In this document: positions 1 to 8,005 of the stretch, piece by piece | How positions within the stretch are numbered: position 1 is the first letter of the stretch | How the letters are laid out: each line of letters starts with the position of its first letter | Assembly: GCA_023664305.1 (NCBI GenBank) | Contig: JAMPFT010000007.1 | Coordinates: 62,001 to 126,000 of the forward strand | Direction of reading: 5' to 3' | DNA from: a bacterium | GTDB lineage: Bacteria; Bacillota; Clostridia; Lachnospirales; Lachnospiraceae | DNA: 64,000 bases | Program-made: the position numbers and the translations under genes | Notes under the pieces: model-generated | Seen by the model: only the letters and a program-made list of their open reading frames with translations | The model's database searches: none | What the model was told of the DNA's origin: nothing

Positions 1-445
1 AGTTCAGCGTCATAATCAGACACACTGCCAGAAGCGTCCATCCGAAGAAACGGTAAAATTTCCCGGCAAACCGCCAGAAACCGCCCCGTCGGCCCATATC
101 TTCCCGCGCCGTCTCCTTCCGTCCCTCTTTCCCGTCTTCCGTGCCCCCGCGGCACTTCCCGATCAGCTCCGCAACGCCGAAGCCGCAGCAGAAAACTCCC
201 GTCACGGCTGCTGCCGCCAGCAGCAAAAGACCCGCGACAATCATCCACTCACCCACGGAAAAGGGAAATATCCCGGTGATCCGCCCGTATGTCCCCACCC
301 AGATCGGAAAAATGTGCGCGATGTACCAGTCGCAGAAGGCCGCGCTGTTCCACGCAGCCACGTTCAGCAGCACAATGCCCGCCGCCGTCCCAAGGAACAG
401 GACCGTACCTTTTTTCAGCTTTCGTTTCTTTTCTATGATCCTCAA
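1..445 (-). CDS. DUF3810-type membrane protein, N-terminal part (runs off the window)
   Basis: The frame is open from position 445 to the window edge, about 148 codons. It encodes a basic start, a hydrophobic helix near residues 12-28, a segment with FCDWYIAHIFPIWVGTYGR and FPFSVGE, and a second helix. That FCDWY...TYGR..G.FPFS pattern is what I recall for DUF3810 proteins, which are membrane proteins with a putative metalloprotease-like domain further downstream; that part is off the window. The start is uncertain. TTG at 445 lies directly against an AGGAG with no spacer, and a TAA stands just upstream, so no better start exists in frame. It lies 26 nt downstream of the MATE gene and is probably co-transcribed. 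Family call is by memory of the pattern. Confidence 0.65.
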   Translation of the reverse strand, partial: MRIIEKKRKLKKGTVLFLGTAAGIVLLNVAAWNSAAFCDWYIAHIFPIWVGTYGRITGIFPFSVGEWMIVAGLLLLAAAAVTGVFCCGFGVAELIGKCRGGTEDGKEGRKETAREDMGRRGGFWRFAGKFYRFFGWTLLAVCLIMTLN

Positions 446-471
446 CTCCTGTTTTTACATTTCCGGAATCC

Positions 472-1854
472 TCATTCGCCGCGCAGATTGATTCTCGGCT
501 TCTTCCAGATTCCCGCCAGATAAAACGCAAGTAATATCACGCTGCAGATACCGTTGCTTATGACCACGGAATACCACACGCTGCGCACCCCCATATGGAG
601 GACGCTCTCACAGAACCACAGGGTCAGGAAACGGAAAACCCAAAGCCTTGAAGCGTTTACCGCCGTGGAGATCTCCGTGTGGCCCGTTCCGTTAAACAGT
701 CCGATCGTTGAATTATATACGCCGTTTGCAAAACACCAGAACGCCATGATACTCAGAAAGTCCGACGCCATGTCGATCACCTCCCGATCCTCGGAAAAAA
801 TACTGACAACCGCCCGGGAAATGAACCCCCGGGACAGGATCATTCCGCCCACAAACAAAAAGATCACGGAAATTTTCATGGCAATGCGGTAGCCCTTCTC
901 CGCTCTTTTCGGCTGTTCCGCGCCCATATTCTGACCTACGATAGTCGCCACCGCGGAGCCGATCCCGTTGGAGGGCAGCGTGATCAGGCCGTTGATCTTG
1001 TTGCCGATGCCGTAGGCCGCCATGGCCTGGGTCCCGTAAGCAAACACGTTTCTGCTCATCAGAAGAAATCCCAGCTGCATGGTGCTCCCGCCCAGCGCGG
1101 TGGGCAGGCCAATCTTTAAAATCAGCTCCAGGTTCTCCTTCTCGACCCGCATATAATTTTTATGCAGACAGAGCTCGCATCCTTTACAGGTCAAAATCAA
1201 AAACGCTGTCACCGCAGGGGCCATCTTTGCCAAAAGCGTAGCCAGCGCGGCTCCCGCCACTCCCATATTAAAATAGACGATGAGTACGGGATCCAACGCC
1301 AGATTTAACAGGATTCCTCCCATATTTAAAATCATCGGCGCAACGGTATCTCCCTGAGACTGGTAGATGGCGGAAAAAATACTGACCATGTACAAAAAGG
1401 GCATGTCCCAGATCACCACCCGCAGATAGGTAACCGCATGCCTGTAGGTCTCCCCGTCAGCCTTCAGCCAGCTCACAATCGCGGGAGTAAACAAAAAGCA
1501 CAGAACGACGCATACCGCGGCAAAGCACATGGCGCATACAAAAATCTGATTCGCCATACATCTGGCCTTTCTGTTATCCTCCGCGCCCACATACTGCGCG
1601 ATCAGGACAGAGCCCGCCATAGTGATGCCGGAGCCGAAATTGATGACGATATTCTGTACCGGCGTCACAAGGTTAATCGCGGCCAGCTGCTCCGTTCCCA
1701 GCTTCCCCAGCCAGTAGGTGTCCGTCAGATTATACAGCGTCTGCAAAAAACTGTTGATGACGACCGGTATCGCCAGCGCCAGGACCGCCTTCCACAGGCT
1801 GCCCCGCAGTATTTCTTGCCGGTTTTTTAAAGCGGATCCATTCATCTTGAGCAC
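472..1854 (-). CDS. MATE family multidrug/metabolite efflux transporter
   Basis: The 460-residue product has twelve hydrophobic segments in two homologous halves, the normal MATE size. Typical MATE patterns are visible: an N-terminal stretch IPVVINSFLQTLYNLTDTYW, a conserved QYVGAEDNRKAR loop after helix 2, and in the second half GIGNKINGL followed by IGQNMGAEQPKRAEKGYR. These proteins sit in the cytoplasmic membrane and export cationic drugs or metabolites using Na+ or H+ gradients. The substrate cannot be read from the sequence. The next gene downstream (DUF3810-type) is close enough to share its transcript. Confidence 0.93.
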   Translation of the reverse strand: MLKMNGSALKNRQEILRGSLWKAVLALAIPVVINSFLQTLYNLTDTYWLGKLGTEQLAAINLVTPVQNIVINFGSGITMAGSVLIAQYVGAEDNRKARCMANQIFVCAMCFAAVCVVLCFLFTPAIVSWLKADGETYRHAVTYLRVVIWDMPFLYMVSIFSAIYQSQGDTVAPMILNMGGILLNLALDPVLIVYFNMGVAGAALATLLAKMAPAVTAFLILTCKGCELCLHKNYMRVEKENLELILKIGLPTALGGSTMQLGFLLMSRNVFAYGTQAMAAYGIGNKINGLITLPSNGIGSAVATIVGQNMGAEQPKRAEKGYRIAMKISVIFLFVGGMILSRGFISRAVVSIFSEDREVIDMASDFLSIMAFWCFANGVYNSTIGLFNGTGHTEISTAVNASRLWVFRFLTLWFCESVLHMGVRSVWYSVVISNGICSVILLAFYLAGIWKKPRINLRGE

Positions 1855-1975
1855 TCTCCCCGTTCATGGCATATTTCCCTGAACAGAATCATTGTACATC
1901 AAAATTACCGTGGTATCCGCTTTAAAATTTACTTATCTTTTGTAAAATACGGTTTTGCCTGTTAAAATCCGTTCC

Positions 1976-3145
1976 TTACTTCAGAACAAGATCAGACCAT
2001 CCGTCGGAAGGAACCAGCGCAATGTAGGTTTTGCCTGTGTTGATCTCGATCTCCGCCCCCGTCTTCTTGTCATAGAAAACGGTGATGTCGCTCTCGCCGG
2101 ACTTCGTCCAGGTCACCTCGATCGCTTTGCCGTTGGTAATGTAATATCCCTGACGGCCGCTGTCAATCGCATTGTAAATCATGTAACCGCCGCTGTCCAG
2201 CTGGGTAAAGGTAACGTTTTGAATCAGCACATTCTTGAAGGTCAGCTGCGCGTCGTCGTGCAGCGGGTCAAGATGCGCCGCGCCATACTCATAATAGTCG
2301 TAGGTTCCTGTCTCCTCGTTATATCTCAGAATAGACTTGTTGTGAGGGAAGGGAAGCTGAATCTCCGCCACATCCTCCGCATCCGACCTGTCCGCAAAGT
2401 CGATCTCCGCCTCTGCAAACCGGAAGTGAGGTCCGTCGTAGTAGTCGTTATATGTAGTGGTGTATTTGGACTTCTCAAAGCGCTCCTTCAATCCGTCATA
2501 GGTCTTGTTCTTTGTCGTGTTGGTGTAGCTGTCATAGGTCAGATACTCGGTGTACTCCGTCTTCTTGCCGTTATCAAACCGTGCGAAGCCGCCGCTTAAA
2601 TTTGCGCTGTAGCTCTTCTTTACCCACTCGTCAATGTAGAAGGGGCCTCCGTCATGGCAAAGCACCGCGTTCCATTCCGGCGCAAGCATGAAGTTGGTGG
2701 GACGCGCGCTCCGGATACTGCCGAACTGTGTGATGCTGCCCCAGTCCTTCACGATCGCCATGAAACGGGTAATTCTCCCGTTTGCGGTACTGTTCATGAG
2801 CTCATAGACAACGTCCGCTTCGGTCAGTCCGTAGTGAGGCAGCGCGATACTTTCGTTATCCACCATCACCGCGATGGGTCTCTGATCCTTCAGGGCCTCG
2901 TCGATCCACTCGTTCGTAAGCTCGCTGCGGTACATGTTGTCATGGTTTTCCTCCACGGGCGGTTCCTCGGATTCCCCCGAAGATTCCGAAGACTCTTCCT
3001 CTGTCTGCGAGGGCTCTTCGGAAATAGGCTGAGGATCCAGCGAAGACACAGGAGCGGAAGAAGGCGTTCCGTCATCCCCGCCGCATCCCGCAAGAACACC
3101 CAGTGTCATTGCTATTACAAGTGCTGATACTAATTTCTTTTTCAT
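1976..3145 (-). CDS. DUF3048 (YerB-type) lipoprotein
   Basis: The 389-residue product begins with a lipoprotein signal peptide whose lipobox is LAGC (Cys about residue 21), then an acidic Ser/Glu-rich linker to about residue 75. The remaining body matches the DUF3048/YerB pattern: RPIAVMVDNE, GLTEADVVYE, and FGSIRSARP followed by a conserved histidine-aspartate segment (LCHDGGP). The protein should be anchored on the outer face of the membrane; the biochemical role of YerB-type proteins is not established. A strong ribosome site (AAAGGAATATCCT then ATG) sets the start. It appears monocistronic, with its own promoter in the AT-rich region upstream. Confidence 0.9.
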   Translation of the reverse strand: MKKKLVSALVIAMTLGVLAGCGGDDGTPSSAPVSSLDPQPISEEPSQTEEESSESSGESEEPPVEENHDNMYRSELTNEWIDEALKDQRPIAVMVDNESIALPHYGLTEADVVYELMNSTANGRITRFMAIVKDWGSITQFGSIRSARPTNFMLAPEWNAVLCHDGGPFYIDEWVKKSYSANLSGGFARFDNGKKTEYTEYLTYDSYTNTTKNKTYDGLKERFEKSKYTTTYNDYYDGPHFRFAEAEIDFADRSDAEDVAEIQLPFPHNKSILRYNEETGTYDYYEYGAAHLDPLHDDAQLTFKNVLIQNVTFTQLDSGGYMIYNAIDSGRQGYYITNGKAIEVTWTKSGESDITVFYDKKTGAEIEINTGKTYIALVPSDGWSDLVLK

Positions 3146-3180
3146 TAGGATATTCCTTTCTTTAAAAATATTTCCCTTTT

Positions 3181-3209
3181 ATTTTATCGCTAACTTTGTA
3201 ATTTGTCTA
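3181..3209 (-). promoter_or_regulatory. Putative sigma-A promoter of the DUF3048 lipoprotein gene
   Basis: On the minus strand TAGACA (3209-3204) and TAAAAT (3186-3181) are separated by 17 bp, about 35 bp upstream of the ATG at 3145. The region is markedly AT-rich compared with its surroundings. Transcription start is not shown. Confidence 0.5.
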
Positions 3210-3264
3210 TTTTTTCGACAAAGATTTCTGTAGAAAATTTATGCCAATATTAAACAATTTTGCC

Positions 3265-3424
3265 AAATACCGAAAGCGGCGCTTCGGGCAGATACCGATT
3301 CCTCTGCGGACGCGCTTGCACTCGGGTCAGCACATAGCGGACGCTAAGCTCGAAAAGACCTCGCCAGGCGCCGATGTGTCTTTACGGTCCGCAGAGGAAC
3401 CGGCATCTGCCTGAATCGGTATTT
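3265..3424. repeat. 160-bp long imperfect palindrome / structured intergenic element
   Basis: Two 27-bp arms, 3285-3311 and 3387-3413, are reverse complements with three mismatches; both contain CAGAT.CCG.TTCCTCTGCGG. Outside them AAATACCGA (3265-3273) pairs with TCGGTATTT (3416-3424). Inside, CACAT and ATGTG segments extend the pairing. No open frame spans it. It fills the gap between the DUF3048 gene and the zinc-ribbon operon and resembles a non-autonomous (MITE-like) or structured RNA element rather than a simple terminator, since no T-run follows. Confidence 0.7.
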
Positions 3425-3438
3425 TACATGACAACGCC

Positions 3439-3921
3439 TCAATCGACCGTCCCGATCAGTTCCTCCGAAATACCCAGCTTCTCACAGATGCGCTGCCCTT
3501 CGCCGCCAAGCGAGCCCATTGCGCTCTCAGCCTCGTGCAGCTTCTCCCGCCACTTTTCCGCTCCCGCGGCATCCTCCGCCCGTTCGCAGAGATCAAGATT
3601 TGTCACCGCCTCAAAATAATCCGCTATGGCATAATACTCCTCATAGTCCGCGTCCCCGGTTCCGATCCCGCGAACCCGGTTTGCATTGCTCATCTCCAGC
3701 AGTCTGGCATATTTCCCCGCCGTCAAAGCGTACTGCAGCGAGGAAGCGCTGTAGCCCGGATCCCTCTCGTCGATAAATTCGGCAGCCATAAACCACAGAG
3801 ACCCCACCGTAACCAGGCACAGCACCGCGATTACAAGATCCATGATCCAAAGCCCGGTCCGCTTCCTGTCCTTTTCCATGCGCTGTCTGATTCGTCCGGT
3901 CAATCCTCCCTTATTTTCCAT
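3439..3921 (-). CDS. Single-pass membrane protein, third gene of zinc-ribbon operon
   Basis: The 160-residue product has a basic N-terminus, one transmembrane helix at about residues 27-48 (WIMDLVIAVLCLVTVGSLWF), and an acidic helical extracytoplasmic domain. No family is recognised. The ATG at 3921 overlaps the end of the preceding gene, so the two are translationally coupled. Its helical domain resembles in style the outer domains of the two upstream zinc-ribbon proteins (acidic, Tyr-rich, YEEYYAIADYFEAV), which suggests the three work together. It lacks the zinc ribbon. Confidence 0.75.
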   Translation of the reverse strand: MENKGGLTGRIRQRMEKDRKRTGLWIMDLVIAVLCLVTVGSLWFMAAEFIDERDPGYSASSLQYALTAGKYARLLEMSNANRVRGIGTGDADYEEYYAIADYFEAVTNLDLCERAEDAAGAEKWREKLHEAESAMGSLGGEGQRICEKLGISEELIGTVD

Positions 3922-4675
3922 CCTGCAGCCTCTCCTCCAGTCTCTCTTCTAAAAACATATTTCTTTTGGCCTTGCTCATCTCCGGGAGCATTGCCGCTTC
4001 CTCCGCCGTGACGCCGCAGTAAGCCGTCAGGATCTGCTCCATCTTACGCTCCATACCGTCCAAAACCTTTCGATATTCCTCCGGCTCGTCCCTTCCTCCG
4101 GTATGGCGAAAGTCCTCGTTTCGGTAAAGGCCGTAAAAATAATCCAGCATATCCCCGGCATATTCCGCCGCATGCTCCATGTTCTCCGCATCCTCCAAAA
4201 GAGCATATTCATATACATACTCGTAAGCGCTCGCGTAACAGGAGCAGGCATAAATGATCTCGCCGTACTTCTCATCGTAGGCGCTGTCGTAGGACCGGAT
4301 CCCACGTTCCTCGCAAAACGCGTTGAACATCAGGTAGTCCTCTTCCTCAAAATATTCGTCCAGAATACGGGAATATTCCTCAAAATGCCTTTCCGCACCG
4401 ATTTGCTCCGCTTTCCACATGATTTCCCACGCATTTCGGCCTGCGATAAAAAACACGAGACTTAAAACCGCCAGGACGGCCAGAATGATCACCCGCACTA
4501 CGGCCTCCGTATAACCTGAGGTTTTGTCCTGCACATACCGCCTGGTCTTCTCAAATTCGCCCGCATACCGGCGCATCTCCTCGATATGCTTTTCGGCGTA
4601 CCTGTTCGGACGGCCGCAGTGCGGACAGACCTCGTCCTCCAGCGAAAGTATTCCGTTGCAATATTCGCATTTCAT
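3911..4675 (-). CDS. Zinc-ribbon membrane protein, second gene of operon
   Basis: The product (254 residues from the preferred start) opens with a zinc ribbon MKCEYCNGILSLEDEVCPHC (two CxxC pairs), a basic helix, one transmembrane segment near residues 66-88, then an acidic, tyrosine-rich helical outer domain. I chose the ATG at 4675 because it overlaps the upstream stop (TGATG) and has AGGGAGGG at the right distance; the ATG seven codons earlier has none. Double-CxxC ribbons followed by a single helix are common in Firmicutes membrane proteins of unknown job. No catalytic motif is seen. Confidence 0.8.
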   Translation of the reverse strand: MKCEYCNGILSLEDEVCPHCGRPNRYAEKHIEEMRRYAGEFEKTRRYVQDKTSGYTEAVVRVIILAVLAVLSLVFFIAGRNAWEIMWKAEQIGAERHFEEYSRILDEYFEEEDYLMFNAFCEERGIRSYDSAYDEKYGEIIYACSCYASAYEYVYEYALLEDAENMEHAAEYAGDMLDYFYGLYRNEDFRHTGGRDEPEEYRKVLDGMERKMEQILTAYCGVTAEEAAMLPEMSKAKRNMFLEERLEERLQDGK

Positions 4676-5445
4676 CAGCGTCCCTCCCTGATCCACTTTT
4701 TAACAAACGACTCTGTTTTCTCAAAAGGAACATAACGGTTGCCGCTGTCGGACAACTCGCTGTAAAAATCGGCATACTCCTCCTCCGTCAGCTTCCACCT
4801 GCTCTCAAGGTCGGCCGCCGCCAGCTCGATATACGGCAAAAGCGCGTCGTACTCTTCCTCCGTATAGTTCTCCCTGCGCAGAGAAATTCCCTGCAGAGTC
4901 CACTCATAACTGAAGAGAGACCGCAGCGCATATTCGTTCAGCGCTCCCGCCTTTTCTTCCTCAAGATACTCCGACACCGCTCTGGCGCTCCTGTAATCCT
5001 CCAGGAACTCATAGTGCTCCCAGTTAAACAGGTTCGCGTTTTCTTCCCCCGAAAGCTCCTCCATAAGCTCCAGCAGTCCGTCGTACTCCCCGCTTTCGTA
5101 AAGAGCGTCAAGCTGCGGATAATGCTCCTGCTGCCAAAGATATTCCGCCTTATAATCTGTATCGTCCGGACGGTTTATGTACCAGAGCACCGCCGCTGCA
5201 GCCAATGCCGCCGTTGCCCCCGCCGCCAGAATCATCCGGAGCCGCCGCCCCTGCTTCTGCGCCGTTTCCCGCAGCTTCTTCTTCGGCATCCCGTCCAACT
5301 CCTCCATCTCTCCCCGGACGTCTTCCAGCTTCTCCAGATATTCCTTTTCAGCCCCCTCGATATTGATAGAACCGCAGTACGGGCATTTCGGCAAATCTCT
5401 GTCATAATATCCGCCGCAGGACTCACAGACAATCGTTTTATCCAT
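4675..5445 (-). CDS. Zinc-ribbon membrane protein, first gene of operon
   Basis: The product (256 residues) starts MDKTIVCESCGGYYDRDLPK and continues CPYCG, giving a four-cysteine zinc ribbon. It is followed by a charged coiled region, a transmembrane helix (about residues 73-91, MILAAGATAALAAAAVLWYI) and an acidic helical outer domain rich in YEE/LEE. The start at 5445 is set by AGAGGAG nine bases upstream; the earlier ATG at 5463 contains that ribosome site and is unlikely. It heads a tight three-gene operon with two further membrane proteins of the same plan. Function unknown; a membrane sensor or scaffold is possible. Confidence 0.8.
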   Translation of the reverse strand: MDKTIVCESCGGYYDRDLPKCPYCGSINIEGAEKEYLEKLEDVRGEMEELDGMPKKKLRETAQKQGRRLRMILAAGATAALAAAAVLWYINRPDDTDYKAEYLWQQEHYPQLDALYESGEYDGLLELMEELSGEENANLFNWEHYEFLEDYRSARAVSEYLEEEKAGALNEYALRSLFSYEWTLQGISLRRENYTEEEYDALLPYIELAAADLESRWKLTEEEYADFYSELSDSGNRYVPFEKTESFVKKWIREGR

Positions 5446-5545
5446 CGGACTTACTCCTCTCAAATCGGTGGCTGCATCAAAATAGATACGTTTTACCCCT
5501 CTATTTCATTATGCAGTATCTTTATTGAAAAAGCAATAAATTCCA

Positions 5546-5580
5546 ACAAAAAAGGACTCCCCGAAACCTCGGAAAGTCCC
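5546..5580 (-). terminator. Rho-independent terminator of the repeat-containing XRE regulator
   Basis: On the minus strand, GGACTTTCCGA and TCGGGGAGTCC flank a short loop and are followed by TTTTTTG. It sits 20 bp after the TAG/TAA double stop of the upstream regulator gene. Confidence 0.8.
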
Positions 5581-5598
5581 ATAAAATCCAGCTTCTTA

Positions 5599-6399
5599 CT
5601 AATTACTCGAATTTCCCCCAATCAGCTTTTCCACCAGCCGACTCACCATATCGCTTCCCAGAAAAGGCGCAATACTCATCAGTCCGTCCATACTCGGCTT
5701 CTCTTTCATAACCTTCCACGCCAGACGGCCCAATACATCGCTTCCCAGGAAAGGCGCAAGTCCCACCAGTTCGTCCAAGTCCATGTTCTCGTCCACAACC
5801 TTTTCCGCCAGACGGCCCAATATATCGCTTCCCAGAAAAGGCGCAAGTCCCACCAGTTCGTCCAAGTCCATGTTCTCGTCCACAACCTTTTCCGCCAGAC
5901 GGCCCAATGTATCGCTTCCCAGAAAAGGCGCAAGTCCCACCAATTCATCCAGATTCATGTTCTCATCCAGAACCTTTTCCGCCAGGTGACTCAGCGTATC
6001 GCTTCCCAAAAAGGGCGCAAGTCCAATCAATTCGTCCAGGCTGATCTCTCTCTCCGGCACCTTCTCCATGCATTTTTCCACCTCATCAGGCTTCATAAGA
6101 GGCGCTGCCTCGCAAATCTCCCCGAGAGAGACCGGCGCGTCAGTCTTTCCCTCCGCGTATTCCACAACCTTCTTCACATTTGCCGCCTGCTCCTCTGCGC
6201 CCAAAAGGCGGTCCAGACTTAAATTTAGGATTCCGCACAGCTCCTCCAGCTTCCCGATATCCGGCATGGAATTTCCTCTTTCCCAATTAGATACCGCCTG
6301 ATAGCTGATCCCCATCTCGTCCGCCAGATTCATCTGCGTCATGTTTTTGGCGATTCTCGCCTCCCTGATCTCCCGTGCAACCTTCATCGTGTCAAACAT
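5599..6399 (-). CDS. XRE-family transcriptional regulator with C-terminal 29-residue helical repeats
   Basis: The 266-residue product has an N-terminal helix-turn-helix (about residues 5-62; MTQMNLADEMGISYQAVSNW is a typical recognition unit). After a linker come five 29-residue repeats built on LDELVGLAPFLGSDTLGRL plus AEKVVDENMD, and a degenerate sixth copy precedes them (LGEICEAAPLMKPDEV). The start at 6399 (MFDTMKVAREIREAR) follows GGGAGAAGAAGAA; the longer frame upstream lacks a ribosome site. The gene ends with TAG directly followed by TAA. It likely binds DNA and uses the solenoid-like tail for protein contact; the target is unknown. Confidence 0.88.
   Translation of the reverse strand: MFDTMKVAREIREARIAKNMTQMNLADEMGISYQAVSNWERGNSMPDIGKLEELCGILNLSLDRLLGAEEQAANVKKVVEYAEGKTDAPVSLGEICEAAPLMKPDEVEKCMEKVPEREISLDELIGLAPFLGSDTLSHLAEKVLDENMNLDELVGLAPFLGSDTLGRLAEKVVDENMDLDELVGLAPFLGSDILGRLAEKVVDENMDLDELVGLAPFLGSDVLGRLAWKVMKEKPSMDGLMSIAPFLGSDMVSRLVEKLIGGNSSN
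5602..6039 (-). repeat. 87-bp in-frame tandem repeat, five copies
   Basis: Period is 87 bp (29 codons). The second and third units are almost identical at DNA level (for example gtccaccagttcgtcc and cttttccgccagacgg recur), so the array is under recent homogenisation. The outer units are more diverged. Confidence 0.9.
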
Positions 6400-6500
6400 T
6401 TCTTCTTCTCCCTTCCGTGTTATACTGCGCAGTTCCGGCCGGTTCTGCCGCGTCATGTAACGCTGCAATTATTCTATCACACGTCGTTTTCTTTTGAGAA

Positions 6501-6570
6501 TCAAGCAGTGCTTGAGTTAAAAGCAGTGTGCTGATTCAAGCAGAGCTTGAATGAAAAGCAGTGTACTCCG
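6501..6570. repeat. 35-bp direct duplication with two small palindromes
   Basis: TCAAGCAGTGCTTGA (6501-6515) and TTCAAGCAGAGCTTGAA (6535-6551) are palindromes, each followed by AAAAGCAGTGT. The two units are offset by 35 bp. The region lies between the XRE regulator start and the acylation gene stop, so it could be a regulator operator or a transcript end. Confidence 0.65.
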
Positions 6571-6581
6571 GAAAGGGTACA

Positions 6582-7988
6582 CTAATAAAACTGTCTGACA
6601 CTGATGACGGTTTTCCGAAAATTATCGTAGACAAGCACCTTCAGACCGCCTCCGTCAGATCCGTATTCTATTCTGTTGATCATAACGTCGCGAACCGGGC
6701 GCTCTCCGTATAGCGCCGCGCGGTTCTCCAGCTTCAGGGTCTCCGTATCGCTCAGTTTTAAAAGGTATCTTTGGCTGTCGGCTCCGTCCATGGAAAAAAC
6801 AATCTGCTCCTCCTGCCACACCCATTTGCCGCCCTGTCCGTATTCTTCCTCAGAAATGCCCAAAGACGCCATGCACAGCGTAAGCTCCGCCGACCGGGTA
6901 TCTGTGACTCCGTCCAAAGCCAGAATGACGGTCAGCTCGGAATCCTCCAGCGCCATTGACAAATACTCCCCTATTTCACCCGTTTCATTCAGCTTCTTTT
7001 CCCTCTCCAGACGGTAATAATAGTGAAAGCTGGCGTCCCAGAGATGATAGGCCTCGTCGTTCCTGTGATCCGTGAGGTCAAAGTGTTTTGAAAGGTATTT
7101 TCCCAAGTAGCGCGTTATCTTTTCCGCGCCGTACCCGTTGCAGTGATTCCCATCTCCAAAATCGGTATCCGGATTCAGACCCAGCTCCTCCGCCTTTTTC
7201 CCGAAATCCAGAAAATCAAAGCCCTGCTCCCGGACATATTCCGCCGCGGCATTGATAATCTTCTGGTTTGGTCCGTACATCATCATAGGCGCCAAAAAGA
7301 ACACCAGCGTGAAATCTTCTTCCCGGGAAAGCTCCATCAGCCGATCCAGCCACTCTATATTTTCCGGGCTCAGCTCCACGGTCTCCTCGTCCGCCGCAAA
7401 GGCCTGCAGATCGGGCCCCGGTCCGATACCCCATCCGATCGCCGATCCCCTGCCGTATACGCTGTATTCGTACTGCACAAAGTCATACTGTCCCAACTCC
7501 CGGTAACGCGTGTGAACAATGGGCCATTTTAAAAAGTAATTCCACTTATTCTCCTCATCCACTTCCTCCGCCAGGGCAAGACTGTCGGCTGAATTTTTGT
7601 AGGCCAGCAGATTCCTGTATTTATTTCCCTCTTGCCCGTATCCTTCGTACAAAAGGCCGCTGCTTTCCACCAAAACCACCTTCGGACTCTGAGTCTTCAG
7701 CGCCTCCACGATAGAATAATAGGATGAGCTTTTGTCCTGCCCGGAGATGGCCAGATCGAACGCCGCTATCCCGCTGTCCCTCCAGAGACAGTCCGGATAC
7801 ACGGAATTATAACAGTGGCTGCTGCCCACAAACAATACGTCGATCAGATTATCGTCCGTGTGATACAGCTGCTGGGCAGAGGACTGATAACCTCCCGTCG
7901 TATCCTTCCAGGACAGCACGCGGTAAGTCTCCCACATTATCAGAGACAGCAGTATCGCAAAACAAATTCCTCTTACAACCTTTTTCAT
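6582..7988 (-). CDS. SGNH-like membrane-anchored protein of surface O-acylation pair
   Basis: The 468-residue product has an N-terminal signal anchor (residues 4-22) and an outer domain opening with DVLFVGSSHCYNSVYPD, the GSSH form of the SGNH hydrolase block I seen in AlgJ/AlgX/DHHW-like partners of MBOAT acyltransferases. A late block DFGDGNHCNGYGAEKITRYL supplies the expected Asp/His-type residues (GNHCNGYG). It lies 17 bp downstream of the MBOAT gene, the usual pairing for O-acetylation of cell-wall polymers or exopolysaccharide: the MBOAT moves the acyl group across the membrane and the SGNH partner places it on the polymer. Polymer identity is not determinable here. Confidence 0.82.
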   Translation of the reverse strand: MKKVVRGICFAILLSLIMWETYRVLSWKDTTGGYQSSAQQLYHTDDNLIDVLFVGSSHCYNSVYPDCLWRDSGIAAFDLAISGQDKSSSYYSIVEALKTQSPKVVLVESSGLLYEGYGQEGNKYRNLLAYKNSADSLALAEEVDEENKWNYFLKWPIVHTRYRELGQYDFVQYEYSVYGRGSAIGWGIGPGPDLQAFAADEETVELSPENIEWLDRLMELSREEDFTLVFFLAPMMMYGPNQKIINAAAEYVREQGFDFLDFGKKAEELGLNPDTDFGDGNHCNGYGAEKITRYLGKYLSKHFDLTDHRNDEAYHLWDASFHYYYRLEREKKLNETGEIGEYLSMALEDSELTVILALDGVTDTRSAELTLCMASLGISEEEYGQGGKWVWQEEQIVFSMDGADSQRYLLKLSDTETLKLENRAALYGERPVRDVMINRIEYGSDGGGLKVLVYDNFRKTVISVRQFY

Positions 7989-8005
7989 AAGACAAGCTCT
8001 TTCCT

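Noticed and set aside
2654-3127. Plus-strand frames antisense to the DUF3048 lipoprotein
   Set aside because: They lack ribosome sites and domains, and result from the GC-rich third positions of the true gene.
5014-6222. Plus-strand 402-codon frame
   Set aside because: It runs opposite the zinc-ribbon and XRE genes and mirrors the 87-bp repeat. The translation is low complexity (repeated QFVQVHVLVHNLFRQ), without signals.
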